64,000 bases of DNA from Eukaryota sp. TZLM1-RC (taxonomy: Eukaryota; Metamonada: BaSk clade). Positions 41,262-52,350 of the stretch are shown in pieces. The DNA lies in assembly GCA_040285825.1 (NCBI GenBank), contig JAUPSS010000004.1, positions 6,083,658 to 6,147,657 of the forward strand, given 5' to 3'. Numbering within the stretch: the stretch's first letter is position 1; every line of letters starts with the position of its first letter. Below the pieces are notes generated by a model. That model made no database searches and was not told the origin of the DNA. It saw only the letters and a list, made by a program, of their open reading frames with translations. The translations under genes were made by a program, and so were the position numbers.

Positions 41262-41480
41262 CCATTGTTTTGGACCCAAGCAACACATCTTTTACTGGTA
41301 CGTTACTCACCTACCAAGTACACTTTGATACCAGCTTTTCTCAGAATTCTCAGACCAACACCCCTGATGGTGCGTGTTGTTCATTTTTGATTGCTTTTGG
41401 TATCCCAAACCCTTGATAATTGACAATATTATGTACATCATCATTTAATTTTTCTTTCAACCTAACTCTTTTTGTGACCA
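41262..41480 (-). pseudogene. Fanzor/TnpB-like nuclease relic, RuvC II part (split by hAT)
   Basis: The minus strand reads GVGLRILRKAGIKVYLVGE, a stop, then RTSKRC. This aligns with GNGLRILIKKAG and KVFLIDEFRTSCYC at 55140-55225 and with the DEYMTSAKVNCC of 59168-59205. In TnpB/Fanzor proteins this block carries the RuvC II glutamate and the start of the zinc finger. Here the Asp before the Glu is Gly and a stop follows. The relic continues after the hAT insertion at 39723. Confidence 0.65.
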
Positions 41481-41769
41481 TTTACACTCACACTTTTGTA
41501 TATATAATTTTGAATATATATATATTAAAAATAGGTTTTTGATACAGGGGACAGAGCAATTCAAAGTGAAGAGATTTCGTTTGACTTTGATGAACTCTTT
41601 GAATTGGTGTGAGAGTTGATTATATAATTACTGTTTCTTGATTCTTTTTATGCTTTAGTTATCAAACTCAAATTTCTTTTCTATTGAGCAGTATCGATGG
41701 TTTGGGTTTCGTGAATTAAAATTATTATTTAATTATTAGTAAAAAAAATAAAATATTTTATTCTACGAA

Positions 41770-42480
41770 GAAACAAAACAAATCAGACTACAGCACATAA
41801 GAAACAAAATTCTCCACGCAAACCCTTGATGAATCCTTATGCAGCTTGGACATCATTAAATTTAAGTATTTGGGAACACTTCTGTACAAAGCAAAATTGA
41901 TACGATTCTTCCATAAATTCCCTGCAAAATTCTTTCCACTTGAACGACATAAATTATCAAAATCATTGAGAAAATTCAAATCAGACTGTCCAATGTTGCC
42001 AAAAATCGAGAAGGCAAAAGGAACAAACGAAAACTTCGAGTAAAGATTCTTATTTAAATCATTTAGTATCTCAGTATATTTGTCTCTTTTACGATCCTGA
42101 GCTTTGTTTAAATGACCATTAGAACTAACTAAACCATCATCGCGATAAATAAAAGCAAAGGGATCAACTGTAGTAAAATCAACAACAACTTGAGAGGAAT
42201 CCACAAAAGGAGCAATTATATCACCTCGACGTGAATTGAACAGATTATTATCCCTATAATGCTTCAAAAACGGTTCTACTTTGCAACTAAAATTGTAACA
42301 CTTGAACATCTCATATGTCACATCACGAACGGCATTATGAAGAAACTGACCGATATTGAAGAAATTTCTTACAACATACAATATGACGGAAATTGACAGT
42401 CGGTTTTTCGTTACAAATACAAAAAGAATTATCCAAAAGTCCACTTGGATACAGCCCTAATCTCAAACGCATGTTTTGTT
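41770..42480 (-). mobile_element. non-LTR retroelement C-terminal fragment (family 3)
   Basis: The minus strand gives a zinc knuckle (CICNEKPTVNFRHIVCC) in one frame, then an open frame with HNAVRDVTYEMFKCYNFSCK. The endonuclease segment RRGDIIAPFVDSSQVVVDF follows, then RDKYTEILNDLNK, SFVPFAFSIFGNIGQ and the terminal SSRVCVENFVSYVL. Landmarks and order match the other copies, but the sequence is distinct enough to be a separate subfamily. It lacks the reverse transcriptase and has at least one frameshift after the knuckle. Confidence 0.75.
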
Positions 42481-42719
42481 TCCAAGCTTCATTTGTTAAT
42501 TATTAGTTATTATTTATTTATTTAAAAAGAATTATTGCAAAAAGGAAAGCAAAATATGCATGAAACAAGAAATAATCTCTTTTAATATAAGCAATACAAT
42601 ACTTCAATACCAAAGTAATAAATTAACAAAATTGTAAAACTTTTTTTTATTATTTTTTTGTTATTATTTATAGTAAAGTAGAAGAAAATTTGAACACTCA
42701 AAATAGAAATTATGTACAC

Positions 42720-45700
42720 TTAGGCAAAATAAACATGTTTGGTTAACACAAAACAGGAAACAAACGTTCCAATAAAAGACAAAATGGTGTTATGTAGCCC
42801 GCTGAAAAGGCACAATGTAAAAAACATTAAACATTGTATAATAAAATAAAAAATGACTGGAATTTTTGAAATAGATAAAAGGAACAAAAAGGCAAAAACC
42901 GACTTAACTTGATCAGCTTTGTAAAGAGGGATAATCAAGAAAATCAACGAAAAAAAGGTTATTAGTAGGAGAAAGAATTCTAGGTCGAAGTGAAAACTCG
43001 AAAATTTGGTAAACATTCCTAAATAGCAAGAAATGATAGTTATGAAACCAAAATAAGACTTGGAAAAGCTGAATTGAAAGATCAAAAAACCAGTGCATAT
43101 TTTGTACAAAATAAAATAAAACAATGAAGGCAAAACAAAACTAAAAGAATTCCCAAACAAAGAAATTGCAAAGGAAAATGGGAAAGTGACTGAAACTGGA
43201 CTGTCAGTAATTACCAGCGAAACTACCATTACAACAAGCAAAGGACAGAAGGTCTGGCCCTTGGACTGAATAAGCTTTGTGGCAGCTTTTTTATCCAGTG
43301 AAGGAATTAAGTACTTAGCCTTGATTTTACGATATTGTTGATAGCACAATTTTAAATAATGTTGGCTAACTAACAGAAGCAGAATTAAAATAATATTGCA
43401 AGATATAGCAAGAAAAATTTCAAACCCACTTGTTCCAATACAAACAAACCCATACCTTTTGGTTCCTTCAATACATTCAGTACAATCAATTCCTTTTGTA
43501 TTAAATCGACATTGGTTATTTCTACATGAATACCTATAAGGACACGATATTGATCCTGTTTCGAGGGTAAACTTATAACCATTTGAAACACTTGCCAACT
43601 CACCATATTTACAAGTACTGAATTTTGGGCACTTAATACAACCTTTTCCATCATCAAACTGAGATTTTGGACAAACACATTCAGTACTATTTGAAGAACC
43701 AATTGATTTGGTGATTTTACCTATTGGGCAATTGATACATTCGCCTACCAGAGGATTATCCAAATAATAACCCAATTGACAAGGTTCACATTCCCCTACA
43801 GAACCTAAAACAGTTCCTGGCTTACAATGACATTCGTTATTCAGGTTCATCCTAGTTGAATCACAGTCGTTTAAGGTAAACAAAACAGAAGCAAAAGCTG
43901 AATTGTAGTTGAAAATTACATCGTATTCTACCAAGGGAATGCCAGAAATTTCTAAATATGATTGATTCTTAGAATATAGAGATGTCATAAACTCAGAATT
44001 TGAATGTAAAGATAAATCAAAAAGTTCAAGCGTTGTTGTAAAATTTGAAAGATGTTGTTGACTCAATAACGATGAAGATAGTTTAAATAAAGTGCAGCTG
44101 CTGAGAAATAAATTTCTTCTGGAACAATCATGTGAATCAATGGTTTGAATGATTAATATAGATTTTAATTCTTGCCAAAGATCAAAAAAGAGTGTTGTCA
44201 CAAAACTTCCAATTGAAAAAGTTATGGATTGAGTTCCAAAATGTGAAAACAAAAGATGAAATTTCAATGAATTAGAAGAAACTACTTCAAAATATTGATA
44301 ATTAAAACTGGTCGCAATCATTGTCACATTTGAGACATTACAATTAACCAAAAATCCATTCAGATCAAAACAATTAAATTCAAGAATAAAAGAATTTAAA
44401 TTTGTCAAAATAGTTGAATTTATTAGCTGTATTGCTGATACTGCAGTAGGGTACACCATTCTTGTTAAATCAGTGGTTGGATAATAACAATCATTTGAAC
44501 TAAATGAATAAGAAACCTGAAGAGGACCATCAAGGATGGAATCAATCAGATTTGATTGAATAATTGGGAAAAAAGAGTGGAAATTGGGCGACTCAAAACC
44601 ATTAAAAGAGTACAACCCATCAACCTCAAGGAAAGTACCACTTGAAGTAACCCCAACAAAGTCGTTAACTGGATGCAAACAACTGAATGTCTTATATCCA
44701 TAGACTTCAATTTCAAAAATTTCAACTGGGGCTAATGATGCTAAAGTGATTTGGGTAATATTTTGTAAATTGAACTCAATACTACACATTAAAGCATCGT
44801 CAAAACCATTCAATAGTGATTCACAAATCCAAAACTCATTGGTGGTATTACCAAGCCTAATTGGTAATGATGGAGAAGTCAAATTACTAATAGTAATCGG
44901 AGAGCTGAGTGTCTCACCTGTGCAAGAAGAATTGGTAGTGATCATGAGTGAAATCACATCATAACTGCCATCAAATTTGATGGAAAAATATTGACCAGAG
45001 TTTAACAAAACAAAACAATCATCATTTGAACAGCATCGATGTTGGTCAAATAATTGAGGTAGATATGATTTGGAATAATGTAGACCATATACTTGGAAAT
45101 TTTGAATTAAAGAGACATGATCTGAAACAAAGCAACGATCTACAAAGAAAGGTTCTACAGCAAGGTCAATTGTCGTTATAAGGAGATCAATGTAATAGAT
45201 TTCGACAGTGACAGAATTTTGGTAGCTGGACGCCAAAATTTGGGGACATTCAAAAACATTATTGGTAATATGGGCTTGTCGGTGTAAGTCATGTAACTGA
45301 CAGTAAATGGGATCAGGTAAGTTGACATTGCCAGTAAACAGCAGATTTCTGGGCTCAAAAACAGAAACCGTAGAGTTTGAGAAGAGATCAATATTGAAAA
45401 ATTTGAGTTGTTCAACATTGAGGTGTCCAAAATTTGACGAAACCCAAATAAGGTCACCAAAATATATTGGATATCGAAGGTAAAGCATTGGTAAATTCAA
45501 ATCAATGGAAAGATGTTGATTACAAAAATTATTGGTAGAAGTGTCTGAAATTTTGGAGAAGCTTAAGTGTAAACCACCAATAGCAAAATCATAATCATCA
45601 ATGCAAGGAGTGTCATAACCGATGGAAACCTCCAAAGTATTATTTCCAGTGGAGAAGTAGTTCTTACTAAGAAGTTCAATACTGGGCTCATGAGAAATGA

Positions 45701-48700
45701 AGAACTCGAAATGTTTAACAACTGCTGATTTACCATATGCTACCTCAAGTTCCAATGTACAAAATGTAGCCTCTGTACCAAGGATGTTTAATGTTAACAA
45801 AGAATTCACAAAGGAATATGACAAAGAACAACAATCATTGAAGCAAAAGGCAGAAATATCAAGATTGGAGTAGATTAAATCTAAATCAAGCGTGTAATTG
45901 GAGGTAATTAAAACTACGTTGGGAAAATGACTGATTCTAATTAAATTAGTTTCAACTGCATAATTACCAATAGAAAAGTTTTCAGCATTGTGGACAAGAA
46001 GAGAATTTTGTGCTGTGGATACTTCGAAAATTTCATTCCCGACAAGCAAGCTAACAGAATAGGTCAAATTAGAAAACAAAATAACCTCGGAATCAACAAA
46101 AGAAATGGGAGGAATGGAAATAAAATTGTCGCAAGCTACAATAAAAAGATCAATTGTGGTGTTGTATGAGTGGTACTGGAACAGTTCTCGTCGGAATTCT
46201 TCAAAAATGACATCATAAACTATTGAATAAGGATTAACTTCTACAATTTCAAAAGGAACACTATGAAAACTCATAGATTTTAAAATAAATTGAGAGGAAT
46301 AATGACCAAAGTTTAGACCAGATAACACCAAAGTAGCTGTTGTTGGTCTCCCTTGCCACTGGATTTGCTGGGGATTGAGAGAATTAACCTGAATAACAGG
46401 AGGTATTTCAGTAATTTTATTACAAAAAATAGAATTACACAATTGAAGATCTGAATTGGCATCAATGATTTGAAAGACTAAAGAGATAGAAATACAACCT
46501 TTATCCGAGTAGGAGAAATCAAGGATCAGTAGATTATTACCACCTAGTGGATGGTATTGGTTAATATCAACGCTATCAGAACTTATACAAATGGTAATAT
46601 TGCAAATTTGGTTAGTGAGACATAAATAAGCTGATGGTTGGACTGCAAAATCAATAACAGGAATATGAATTAATTGCGAAAAACTACTGGAAAGTTGAAC
46701 AAATAGCTGCAAGTAATCAATTCCTGACAATTCGAGATCCAAGGTAAAAATAGAAAAATCAGCAATATCCCATTCTAAAGGTACATTTCCGTCCACCATG
46801 ATGTCATTACAGAGGGATAATGTGGTAAGATTCAAATTAATTTGGAGAGATAGAGAAATCTCTCCAACAGAGGGTGTTAAAAAATAAGGCTCATATTCGA
46901 TACTCGGGAAACTGACTGCTAGATCAAAAACATTGGAAATTTGATTGGCAACAGACACTGATATAGGAACTTTACTTAACGACAAGTTGCAAATATTGTG
47001 TATTTCAAAGATAATATTGAAATGATCAATGAAAACCACCGTAAAATCTAAATTAATATTGCCAAAAAAGGAATCAACTAAGCTCTGATTGTTATAAAAA
47101 TTGCTACCGTGAATGTTCAAAATATTCTGTAATTGAAGCGGGTCAGGCGTCACATAATGAATTATTGGTGGTTCAAAACAAAAAGAAAAGAAAGAAGTAA
47201 TATTGTCAGGACTTCTATTGATTTCAAACTGATGACAACCTGCACCTGAGGAAATGGCTAAAGCAACGTGGTCATGATTAATCGGCTGATCAACAACTGA
47301 TATTTTGATAGTAGAACTAAAAATGTTCATTTCGGAATGGCCCAGGTGTTTTCCAGAAACAGTTACATGCTGTCCTTGAGTGGGGACTTGGAAGTCTTCT
47401 AGGTATGGTGGACATAGTGGTAGTTGGAGTTGAAATAAGAATTGAATAGCCAACGACGATAAATCAATAGTTATGTAATCAATTAAAGAAGTAACAGAGT
47501 GTATATCAAGAACAGTGAAAGAAAAATAATTTGTCCTTGAAACTAATGATTCTGATAATGCATTAAAAACTTGGATATTGACAAATTCTTCAATTAATTC
47601 AGCATTGGTGAAATTAAAATCAATAGTAGCTTTTTGAGTTGGTAAGCAATGTTGAGATTGAAATTCTTCAAGAGTTTCAACAACTAAATCCATATTTAAG
47701 TACATATCTGAACCAGTAATAGAACTATTTTGTTTTGAAATAGATCCAATTAAAATGGGCTGTTTCGTATTAAAATCAATAGTGGAATTGTAGAGAGATA
47801 ACTTGGTCAAAGTCAAAATATTTGGAAAATCCAAAAAGTAAGCAGTGGAATCATATAAAGCTAATTCAAATTGCAGATTTCCATCAAAGAAACAACTGGC
47901 AATAGTGGAATTTTGAAAATTTAAGGTGCTATTAACTGATTTAATTAAAGAATTATCAGAAAGACAAGTAAAAACATTAGAAATTCCTTCAAAATCAGAA
48001 CCTAACAATTCTGATTGAATTATTTCAAAAAATGATTGATCTATGTCCAGAAGTCGTCCATTGACTAATGAAATATCTGTCAAGGAGGTCCTAAGAAGCG
48101 CACAAGAAGAATATTTTGATTGAAATAACGAAAAGAAAACAGAATTCCAGGCAAGAAACTCTATTGCAAAAAACCCAGTGTCCATTACTTCAATTAAAGG
48201 TTTAGGAGAGTCAACTTGTTCAAAGGTAACATTTTCAAAGACTGCTTCACTAGAGTCTTGGGCTAGTAGAAATTGACCTATTGAGTTATTAACTATTGCA
48301 TTGTTAAACTTGAAGCTTGATAGTGTAATATTATTGAACAAAGAGCATTGATGATTTGAAAAATTTGCAGAGGTGAGGGAGACAGTGGCAGTTCTGGCTT
48401 CCAAGAAATTGATACTTGAATCTTGAACAACAATATTGGTGAGAATAGCATTGGAATTGAAAAAGAAACACATCGACATACCTTCATAAAGAAAGTTATT
48501 GTTGACACCTGTAAATTTTCCATTGGTGAGCTCAACCTCCGAATTTTCGACATCAAAAACGTGATATTGCTGAATAAAGAGTCCAAAAATGGAAAAATCC
48601 TTTAACTGAATGATCGAATGATTACCCTTTAATAAACAACTACTTCCAAATATGGTTAAGTAAAAACACTTTAAATGACTGGAATTAACCGCAATTAATG

Positions 48701-51257
48701 GATTAATTAAATCATTTGAGGAAATTTCCACATCAATCATAGTAATGTTAGAGGAGAAAGCAGAAACGAATAAGCTGCTTGAAGAAGAAAAGAAAATACC
48801 ATCAAGAAATAAATAAGATGAATGAACAATTAAAAAATCATCCACATCAAAAATGCTAAAATCCAAATTTTTAAAGATTATTGTTGACTCCAATATTACT
48901 AGAGGACTTGAAACATTGACATTGACAAATTCATCCAAATCTGATCCTCTTAATTCAAAGTCAACTCCAATCAAATCAACGTCAAAATTAATTCCATTAT
49001 ATTCACCTTCTTCAAAATAAACAACACCATAATAACCCATTCTTTCGATTATTTTACTTAATGACAAACAAGGAACTGATGCAGTTCCACAACAATCTTC
49101 ATTAGTTCCAGAAGGAGAAATAAAAGAAATTTGGTTTAAATCTGGAATAATTTCATTAAAGATAGTGGTGATAAACCGGCCTTCAGCCAAATTCACAGTA
49201 ATGAAAGATTTACAATTAATACTAACATATTTAAATAGATTAAGAACAGAGTCAAAAATAATAATATCAATCACATTCGATTTTTCAACAAACAATGAAG
49301 AATAATCTACAACTAATTCTCCATTTAGTTCCAAAATAGAATCAACTACAAGTACTCCATGAAGGTGTGTAAAGGAAAGGATGGAAGATTCAGTCAAGTT
49401 TAAATCAAAAGTAATTCTAATTTCCTCAACAGGTTGTATTTCACCATAATTTAGAAGGTTTGAATGAATGATTCCCGACCCCGTAACTACACTGTTGATT
49501 GAGTTGATAGTGGAAAGGGACTGAATTTCACCATCAAAAAGATTTAAGTTGCCGTTGAAAGCAAGTTGATTATCGTTTTCTGCAGTGATGAGACCAAAAT
49601 TCTGCACTAACCTATCAAAGATAATTGATTCTGATTTGGCAGTAACTTTTCCACTATGCCCAACATGTATTGGAAAATCAAAATTAATTTTTTGAGAAGA
49701 ATTATTAATAAAATCTCCATCTATAATCATTAATGAATCATCTTCTGAAGAGAGAGATACTGGGGGAACAGGAACTACAAAATAATGAAAATGTCCTGCT
49801 TCTACCAAGCTAACTTCTATATCAATGGTCTCAGTATTAGGGGAGGCTTCAAAATCGTCACTCTCGAAGCTATGTAAGACGTCATTGAAATCAATAGCAA
49901 AAGCTACATTATAACCAGCCGCAATGCTCCTTACCCTACCCAAACCTTGAACTTTGCCAGGCGAATGCTTGGTTGGATAAGCAGGCCTTCCTAGGACAGA
50001 ACCACAAGAAAAGACCTCCCCAATATCGTTAAGAAAGATGGTGTAAAGATTTCCACAAGCAACCGAAATCACGTGATTTGATTGATAATCAACAATGTAA
50101 TCAATTTCACCTTTCCAATTGTTATCTCCTCGACATAGTTCCCCTTGATTGTTATAACCCGTGCTCATCAAGAACCCATCGTGGGAAAGGAAAAAAGATG
50201 ACATCTGACAACCATAAACATACTTAATATTGTTTATTGGAATTTCCTTAGGTTTTGGCTGGTTGCCCCCCAAACCTAACTGACCTATATGGTCCCAACC
50301 CCAACCTTTAACCTTACCATTTTCCAAAACAGCTAATCCATGCCAGTTGCCAGCTGAAATGTCGACAACATCAATCAAATCATCAATCATTTTGGGCTCT
50401 GGTTGATCATTACTATTACCATGACCCAGTCTAAAGTTATCCCCTTTACCCCAACTATAAACGGTGTTCATTCCAGTTCTGGCTAATGAAAACTCCTCTC
50501 CTGCAGAAATCTGAACCACCCTCTCCATTGCTACCTCTACTGGTTTTATCGATGCTGAATCCCATCCTAATTGACCATAGTTGTTGTTCCCCCATGCAAA
50601 AAGGGTACCTTCACTAGTGATACCCAGGGTATGATCCTCACCAGCAGAAATATCAGTAAAAACTTGATCAGTGTAAACTGAAGCTAGACCATGGGGATTA
50701 GTAGTATCACCCGTTCCTGTTCTGCCGTGACTTCCATCACCCCAAGCTTGTAAATCATTTGATAGAGAAGTAGATGAATCAATAATGAAATCAGCATATG
50801 CCATAATGGTTATAGAAGAATCAGTGAGAGATAATTGGCCTTGCGAAAGGGTGCATGAGTTGTGTATGGAAAGAAGGGTTAGAAATAAATCAACATTTCC
50901 CAAAATTGTCAAATACTCAGTGACAAAATCAAAACTATAGTCCCATGAAGAGGTTACGATGACGTTGTTGAATGAGGTAAAGCCAGGCACTTCTAAGCTA
51001 GCATTTAATGAAAGAGTTACTTGAGAGAGGTGTAAGGAATTGAGATCAGGTGCAATGTCCACAATAACGGTTGTGTTTATGCCTTTACCATCTATATGCA
51101 CAATGGAAGTGGTGGTAGGGAAAGAAGACTCCCAAGATGATGGAGAAGACCAAAGAAAGATTCCATTGGCTTTTTCTGGAGTGATCAGTGAAACAAGTTG
51201 GGTAAAAGTGGGTGTGATGAATAGTAACAGTAGGAGACATTTGAGATTGATAAGCAT
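42720..51257 (-). CDS. giant multipass surface protein with RCC1 repeats and GCC2/GCC3-like region, 2845 aa
   Basis: A signal peptide (KCLLLLLFITPTFTQ) precedes about 2600 probably extracellular residues. RCC1-type propeller repeats occupy about 165-460 (LQAWGDGSHGRTGTGDTTNP, FAWGNNNYGQLG, YSWGKGDNFRLGHG). A polymorphic-membrane-protein/beta-helix-like region starts near 719 (CCGTASVPCLSLSKI, VVYFEEGEYNG). TIG/IPT-like repeats occur near 1330-1700 (ITV..GxNF patterns such as LNIHGSNFYNNQ). A Cys-rich GCC2/GCC3 (ephrin-receptor-like) region begins near 2476 (CHCKPGTVLGSVGECEPCQL). About eight C-terminal membrane helices start near 2611. Many Asn-x-Ser/Thr sites fit N-glycosylation. The reading frame is open for 8.5 kb without introns. 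This layout is common among large protist surface proteins; its ligand or role is unknown. Confidence 0.9.
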   Translation of the reverse strand: MLINLKCLLLLLFITPTFTQLVSLITPEKANGIFLWSSPSSWESSFPTTTSIVHIDGKGINTTVIVDIAPDLNSLHLSQVTLSLNASLEVPGFTSFNNVIVTSSWDYSFDFVTEYLTILGNVDLFLTLLSIHNSCTLSQGQLSLTDSSITIMAYADFIIDSSTSLSNDLQAWGDGSHGRTGTGDTTNPHGLASVYTDQVFTDISAGEDHTLGITSEGTLFAWGNNNYGQLGWDSASIKPVEVAMERVVQISAGEEFSLARTGMNTVYSWGKGDNFRLGHGNSNDQPEPKMIDDLIDVVDISAGNWHGLAVLENGKVKGWGWDHIGQLGLGGNQPKPKEIPINNIKYVYGCQMSSFFLSHDGFLMSTGYNNQGELCRGDNNWKGEIDYIVDYQSNHVISVACGNLYTIFLNDIGEVFSCGSVLGRPAYPTKHSPGKVQGLGRVRSIAAGYNVAFAIDFNDVLHSFESDDFEASPNTETIDIEVSLVEAGHFHYFVVPVPPVSLSSEDDSLMIIDGDFINNSSQKINFDFPIHVGHSGKVTAKSESIIFDRLVQNFGLITAENDNQLAFNGNLNLFDGEIQSLSTINSINSVVTGSGIIHSNLLNYGEIQPVEEIRITFDLNLTESSILSFTHLHGVLVVDSILELNGELVVDYSSLFVEKSNVIDIIIFDSVLNLFKYVSINCKSFITVNLAEGRFITTIFNEIIPDLNQISFISPSGTNEDCCGTASVPCLSLSKIIERMGYYGVVYFEEGEYNGINFDVDLIGVDFELRGSDLDEFVNVNVSSPLVILESTIIFKNLDFSIFDVDDFLIVHSSYLFLDGIFFSSSSSLFVSAFSSNITMIDVEISSNDLINPLIAVNSSHLKCFYLTIFGSSCLLKGNHSIIQLKDFSIFGLFIQQYHVFDVENSEVELTNGKFTGVNNNFLYEGMSMCFFFNSNAILTNIVVQDSSINFLEARTATVSLTSANFSNHQCSLFNNITLSSFKFNNAIVNNSIGQFLLAQDSSEAVFENVTFEQVDSPKPLIEVMDTGFFAIEFLAWNSVFFSLFQSKYSSCALLRTSLTDISLVNGRLLDIDQSFFEIIQSELLGSDFEGISNVFTCLSDNSLIKSVNSTLNFQNSTIASCFFDGNLQFELALYDSTAYFLDFPNILTLTKLSLYNSTIDFNTKQPILIGSISKQNSSITGSDMYLNMDLVVETLEEFQSQHCLPTQKATIDFNFTNAELIEEFVNIQVFNALSESLVSRTNYFSFTVLDIHSVTSLIDYITIDLSSLAIQFLFQLQLPLCPPYLEDFQVPTQGQHVTVSGKHLGHSEMNIFSSTIKISVVDQPINHDHVALAISSGAGCHQFEINRSPDNITSFFSFCFEPPIIHYVTPDPLQLQNILNIHGSNFYNNQSLVDSFFGNINLDFTVVFIDHFNIIFEIHNICNLSLSKVPISVSVANQISNVFDLAVSFPSIEYEPYFLTPSVGEISLSLQINLNLTTLSLCNDIMVDGNVPLEWDIADFSIFTLDLELSGIDYLQLFVQLSSSFSQLIHIPVIDFAVQPSAYLCLTNQICNITICISSDSVDINQYHPLGGNNLLILDFSYSDKGCISISLVFQIIDANSDLQLCNSIFCNKITEIPPVIQVNSLNPQQIQWQGRPTTATLVLSGLNFGHYSSQFILKSMSFHSVPFEIVEVNPYSIVYDVIFEEFRRELFQYHSYNTTIDLFIVACDNFISIPPISFVDSEVILFSNLTYSVSLLVGNEIFEVSTAQNSLLVHNAENFSIGNYAVETNLIRISHFPNVVLITSNYTLDLDLIYSNLDISAFCFNDCCSLSYSFVNSLLTLNILGTEATFCTLELEVAYGKSAVVKHFEFFISHEPSIELLSKNYFSTGNNTLEVSIGYDTPCIDDYDFAIGGLHLSFSKISDTSTNNFCNQHLSIDLNLPMLYLRYPIYFGDLIWVSSNFGHLNVEQLKFFNIDLFSNSTVSVFEPRNLLFTGNVNLPDPIYCQLHDLHRQAHITNNVFECPQILASSYQNSVTVEIYYIDLLITTIDLAVEPFFVDRCFVSDHVSLIQNFQVYGLHYSKSYLPQLFDQHRCCSNDDCFVLLNSGQYFSIKFDGSYDVISLMITTNSSCTGETLSSPITISNLTSPSLPIRLGNTTNEFWICESLLNGFDDALMCSIEFNLQNITQITLASLAPVEIFEIEVYGYKTFSCLHPVNDFVGVTSSGTFLEVDGLYSFNGFESPNFHSFFPIIQSNLIDSILDGPLQVSYSFSSNDCYYPTTDLTRMVYPTAVSAIQLINSTILTNLNSFILEFNCFDLNGFLVNCNVSNVTMIATSFNYQYFEVVSSNSLKFHLLFSHFGTQSITFSIGSFVTTLFFDLWQELKSILIIQTIDSHDCSRRNLFLSSCTLFKLSSSLLSQQHLSNFTTTLELFDLSLHSNSEFMTSLYSKNQSYLEISGIPLVEYDVIFNYNSAFASVLFTLNDCDSTRMNLNNECHCKPGTVLGSVGECEPCQLGYYLDNPLVGECINCPIGKITKSIGSSNSTECVCPKSQFDDGKGCIKCPKFSTCKYGELASVSNGYKFTLETGSISCPYRYSCRNNQCRFNTKGIDCTECIEGTKRYGFVCIGTSGFEIFLAISCNIILILLLLVSQHYLKLCYQQYRKIKAKYLIPSLDKKAATKLIQSKGQTFCPLLVVMVVSLVITDSPVSVTFPFSFAISLFGNSFSFVLPSLFYFILYKICTGFLIFQFSFSKSYFGFITIISCYLGMFTKFSSFHFDLEFFLLLITFFSLIFLIIPLYKADQVKSVFAFLFLLSISKIPVIFYFIIQCLMFFTLCLFSGLHNTILSFIGTFVSCFVLTKHVYFA

Positions 51258-52220
51258 GTCATTGTCTACAACAATTAAACAATAAAAAAGAGTCTTTAAA
51301 AGTTTAAACTGATTATTGCACTTTGAATGAACTTTAGTCTAGCTTCAAGTGAAGGCATTTCTCCTCCTATGAAACTATCGAAGACTCTCAAGTGTTGCTC
51401 TTTGTATGAATCATAAAGATTTTTTGAACCCACTTCAATAATTGAAAAAAGAATTCTTGTACTACAAAAGATCCTCTGAAAGCTTCAATACTCTTGTTTC
51501 CTCACATCTATGGAAATGGTTGAAAATTTTGAATCAGTTTTCACTACCCTTCCTATATATTTTATAAAATTTACATTGAACGTATGGAAATTTTTGTGGA
51601 TGAAGCTATGAATTGCTGAAATTGAGAATATTGAGTCAAGACAAATCGTGGAAACACATCAATGCAGTACGTTGACCAAAACTGCTGACTTTCAGCAAAG
51701 CACTTCGTTGCTTCAGTATAGCACTGAAGCCTGTGGGTTAGGGTTAGACATATGTATAGAGAGAGTAATTTATTACGACGGGAAATGAGCTATAGTGAAT
51801 TTCAATACCGTCACTAGTGACGTCTCCATGACAGAACAATAAACATTAAGTTAATATACAAGAACAAATAGATAAGTCTAACTACACTCTAGAATAGTGT
51901 AAAGACTAACAGCACAAGTTATTACAGGATAATATCATCAATCTAAGTGATTCACTAATACTGGTCTAGTAATCGGTTGTTGATCACTTTCCAGTTACCA
52001 ACATCTACTTACTTGTGTCAAAAAAAAATTGCATTTCCAAAGCGACAAAATTGGAATTTGAAATTCATTTTTTCTCTTAGTATTGAAACTGACTTGAATT
52101 ATATAAGTTCAGAAATTATTCCATCTCTTGCTGTCAAGCTACAAGAAAAATTGTTCCAAATTCTATTTCACATGTTTTTACTTGAGAGCAAGTTTTTTTA
52201 ATAAGATTCATTGAACAACT
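51258..52220. other. upstream region with telomere-like repeat
   Basis: At 51735-51747 the plus strand reads GGGTTAGGGTTAG, two telomere-like units. Around 51345-51480 the minus strand has a short open stretch (RIFCSTRILFSIIEVGSKNL) that vaguely resembles the retroelement C-terminus; this is not secure. Nothing else was recognised. Confidence 0.4.
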
Positions 52221-52350
52221 TATAATTCAACATTTAAATAATCCATCTCTCCCAAAACAAAACAACTAGATGTAACTCTCTCATAGCGAGACCCCAAAGA
52301 AAGCAGAGCATCAGAAACCATCTTCAACATCCCCTTAAAATAGAGATTAG
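52221..52350 (-). mobile_element. retroelement C-terminal relic
   Basis: The minus strand reads LYFKGMLKMVSDALLSLGSR and ends VLGEMDYLNVEL then a stop. It aligns with the 58605-58770 relic (FIFKGMVKLISHSLSSFG ... GFEDVEL) and the tail at 7810-7887. Confidence 0.6.
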
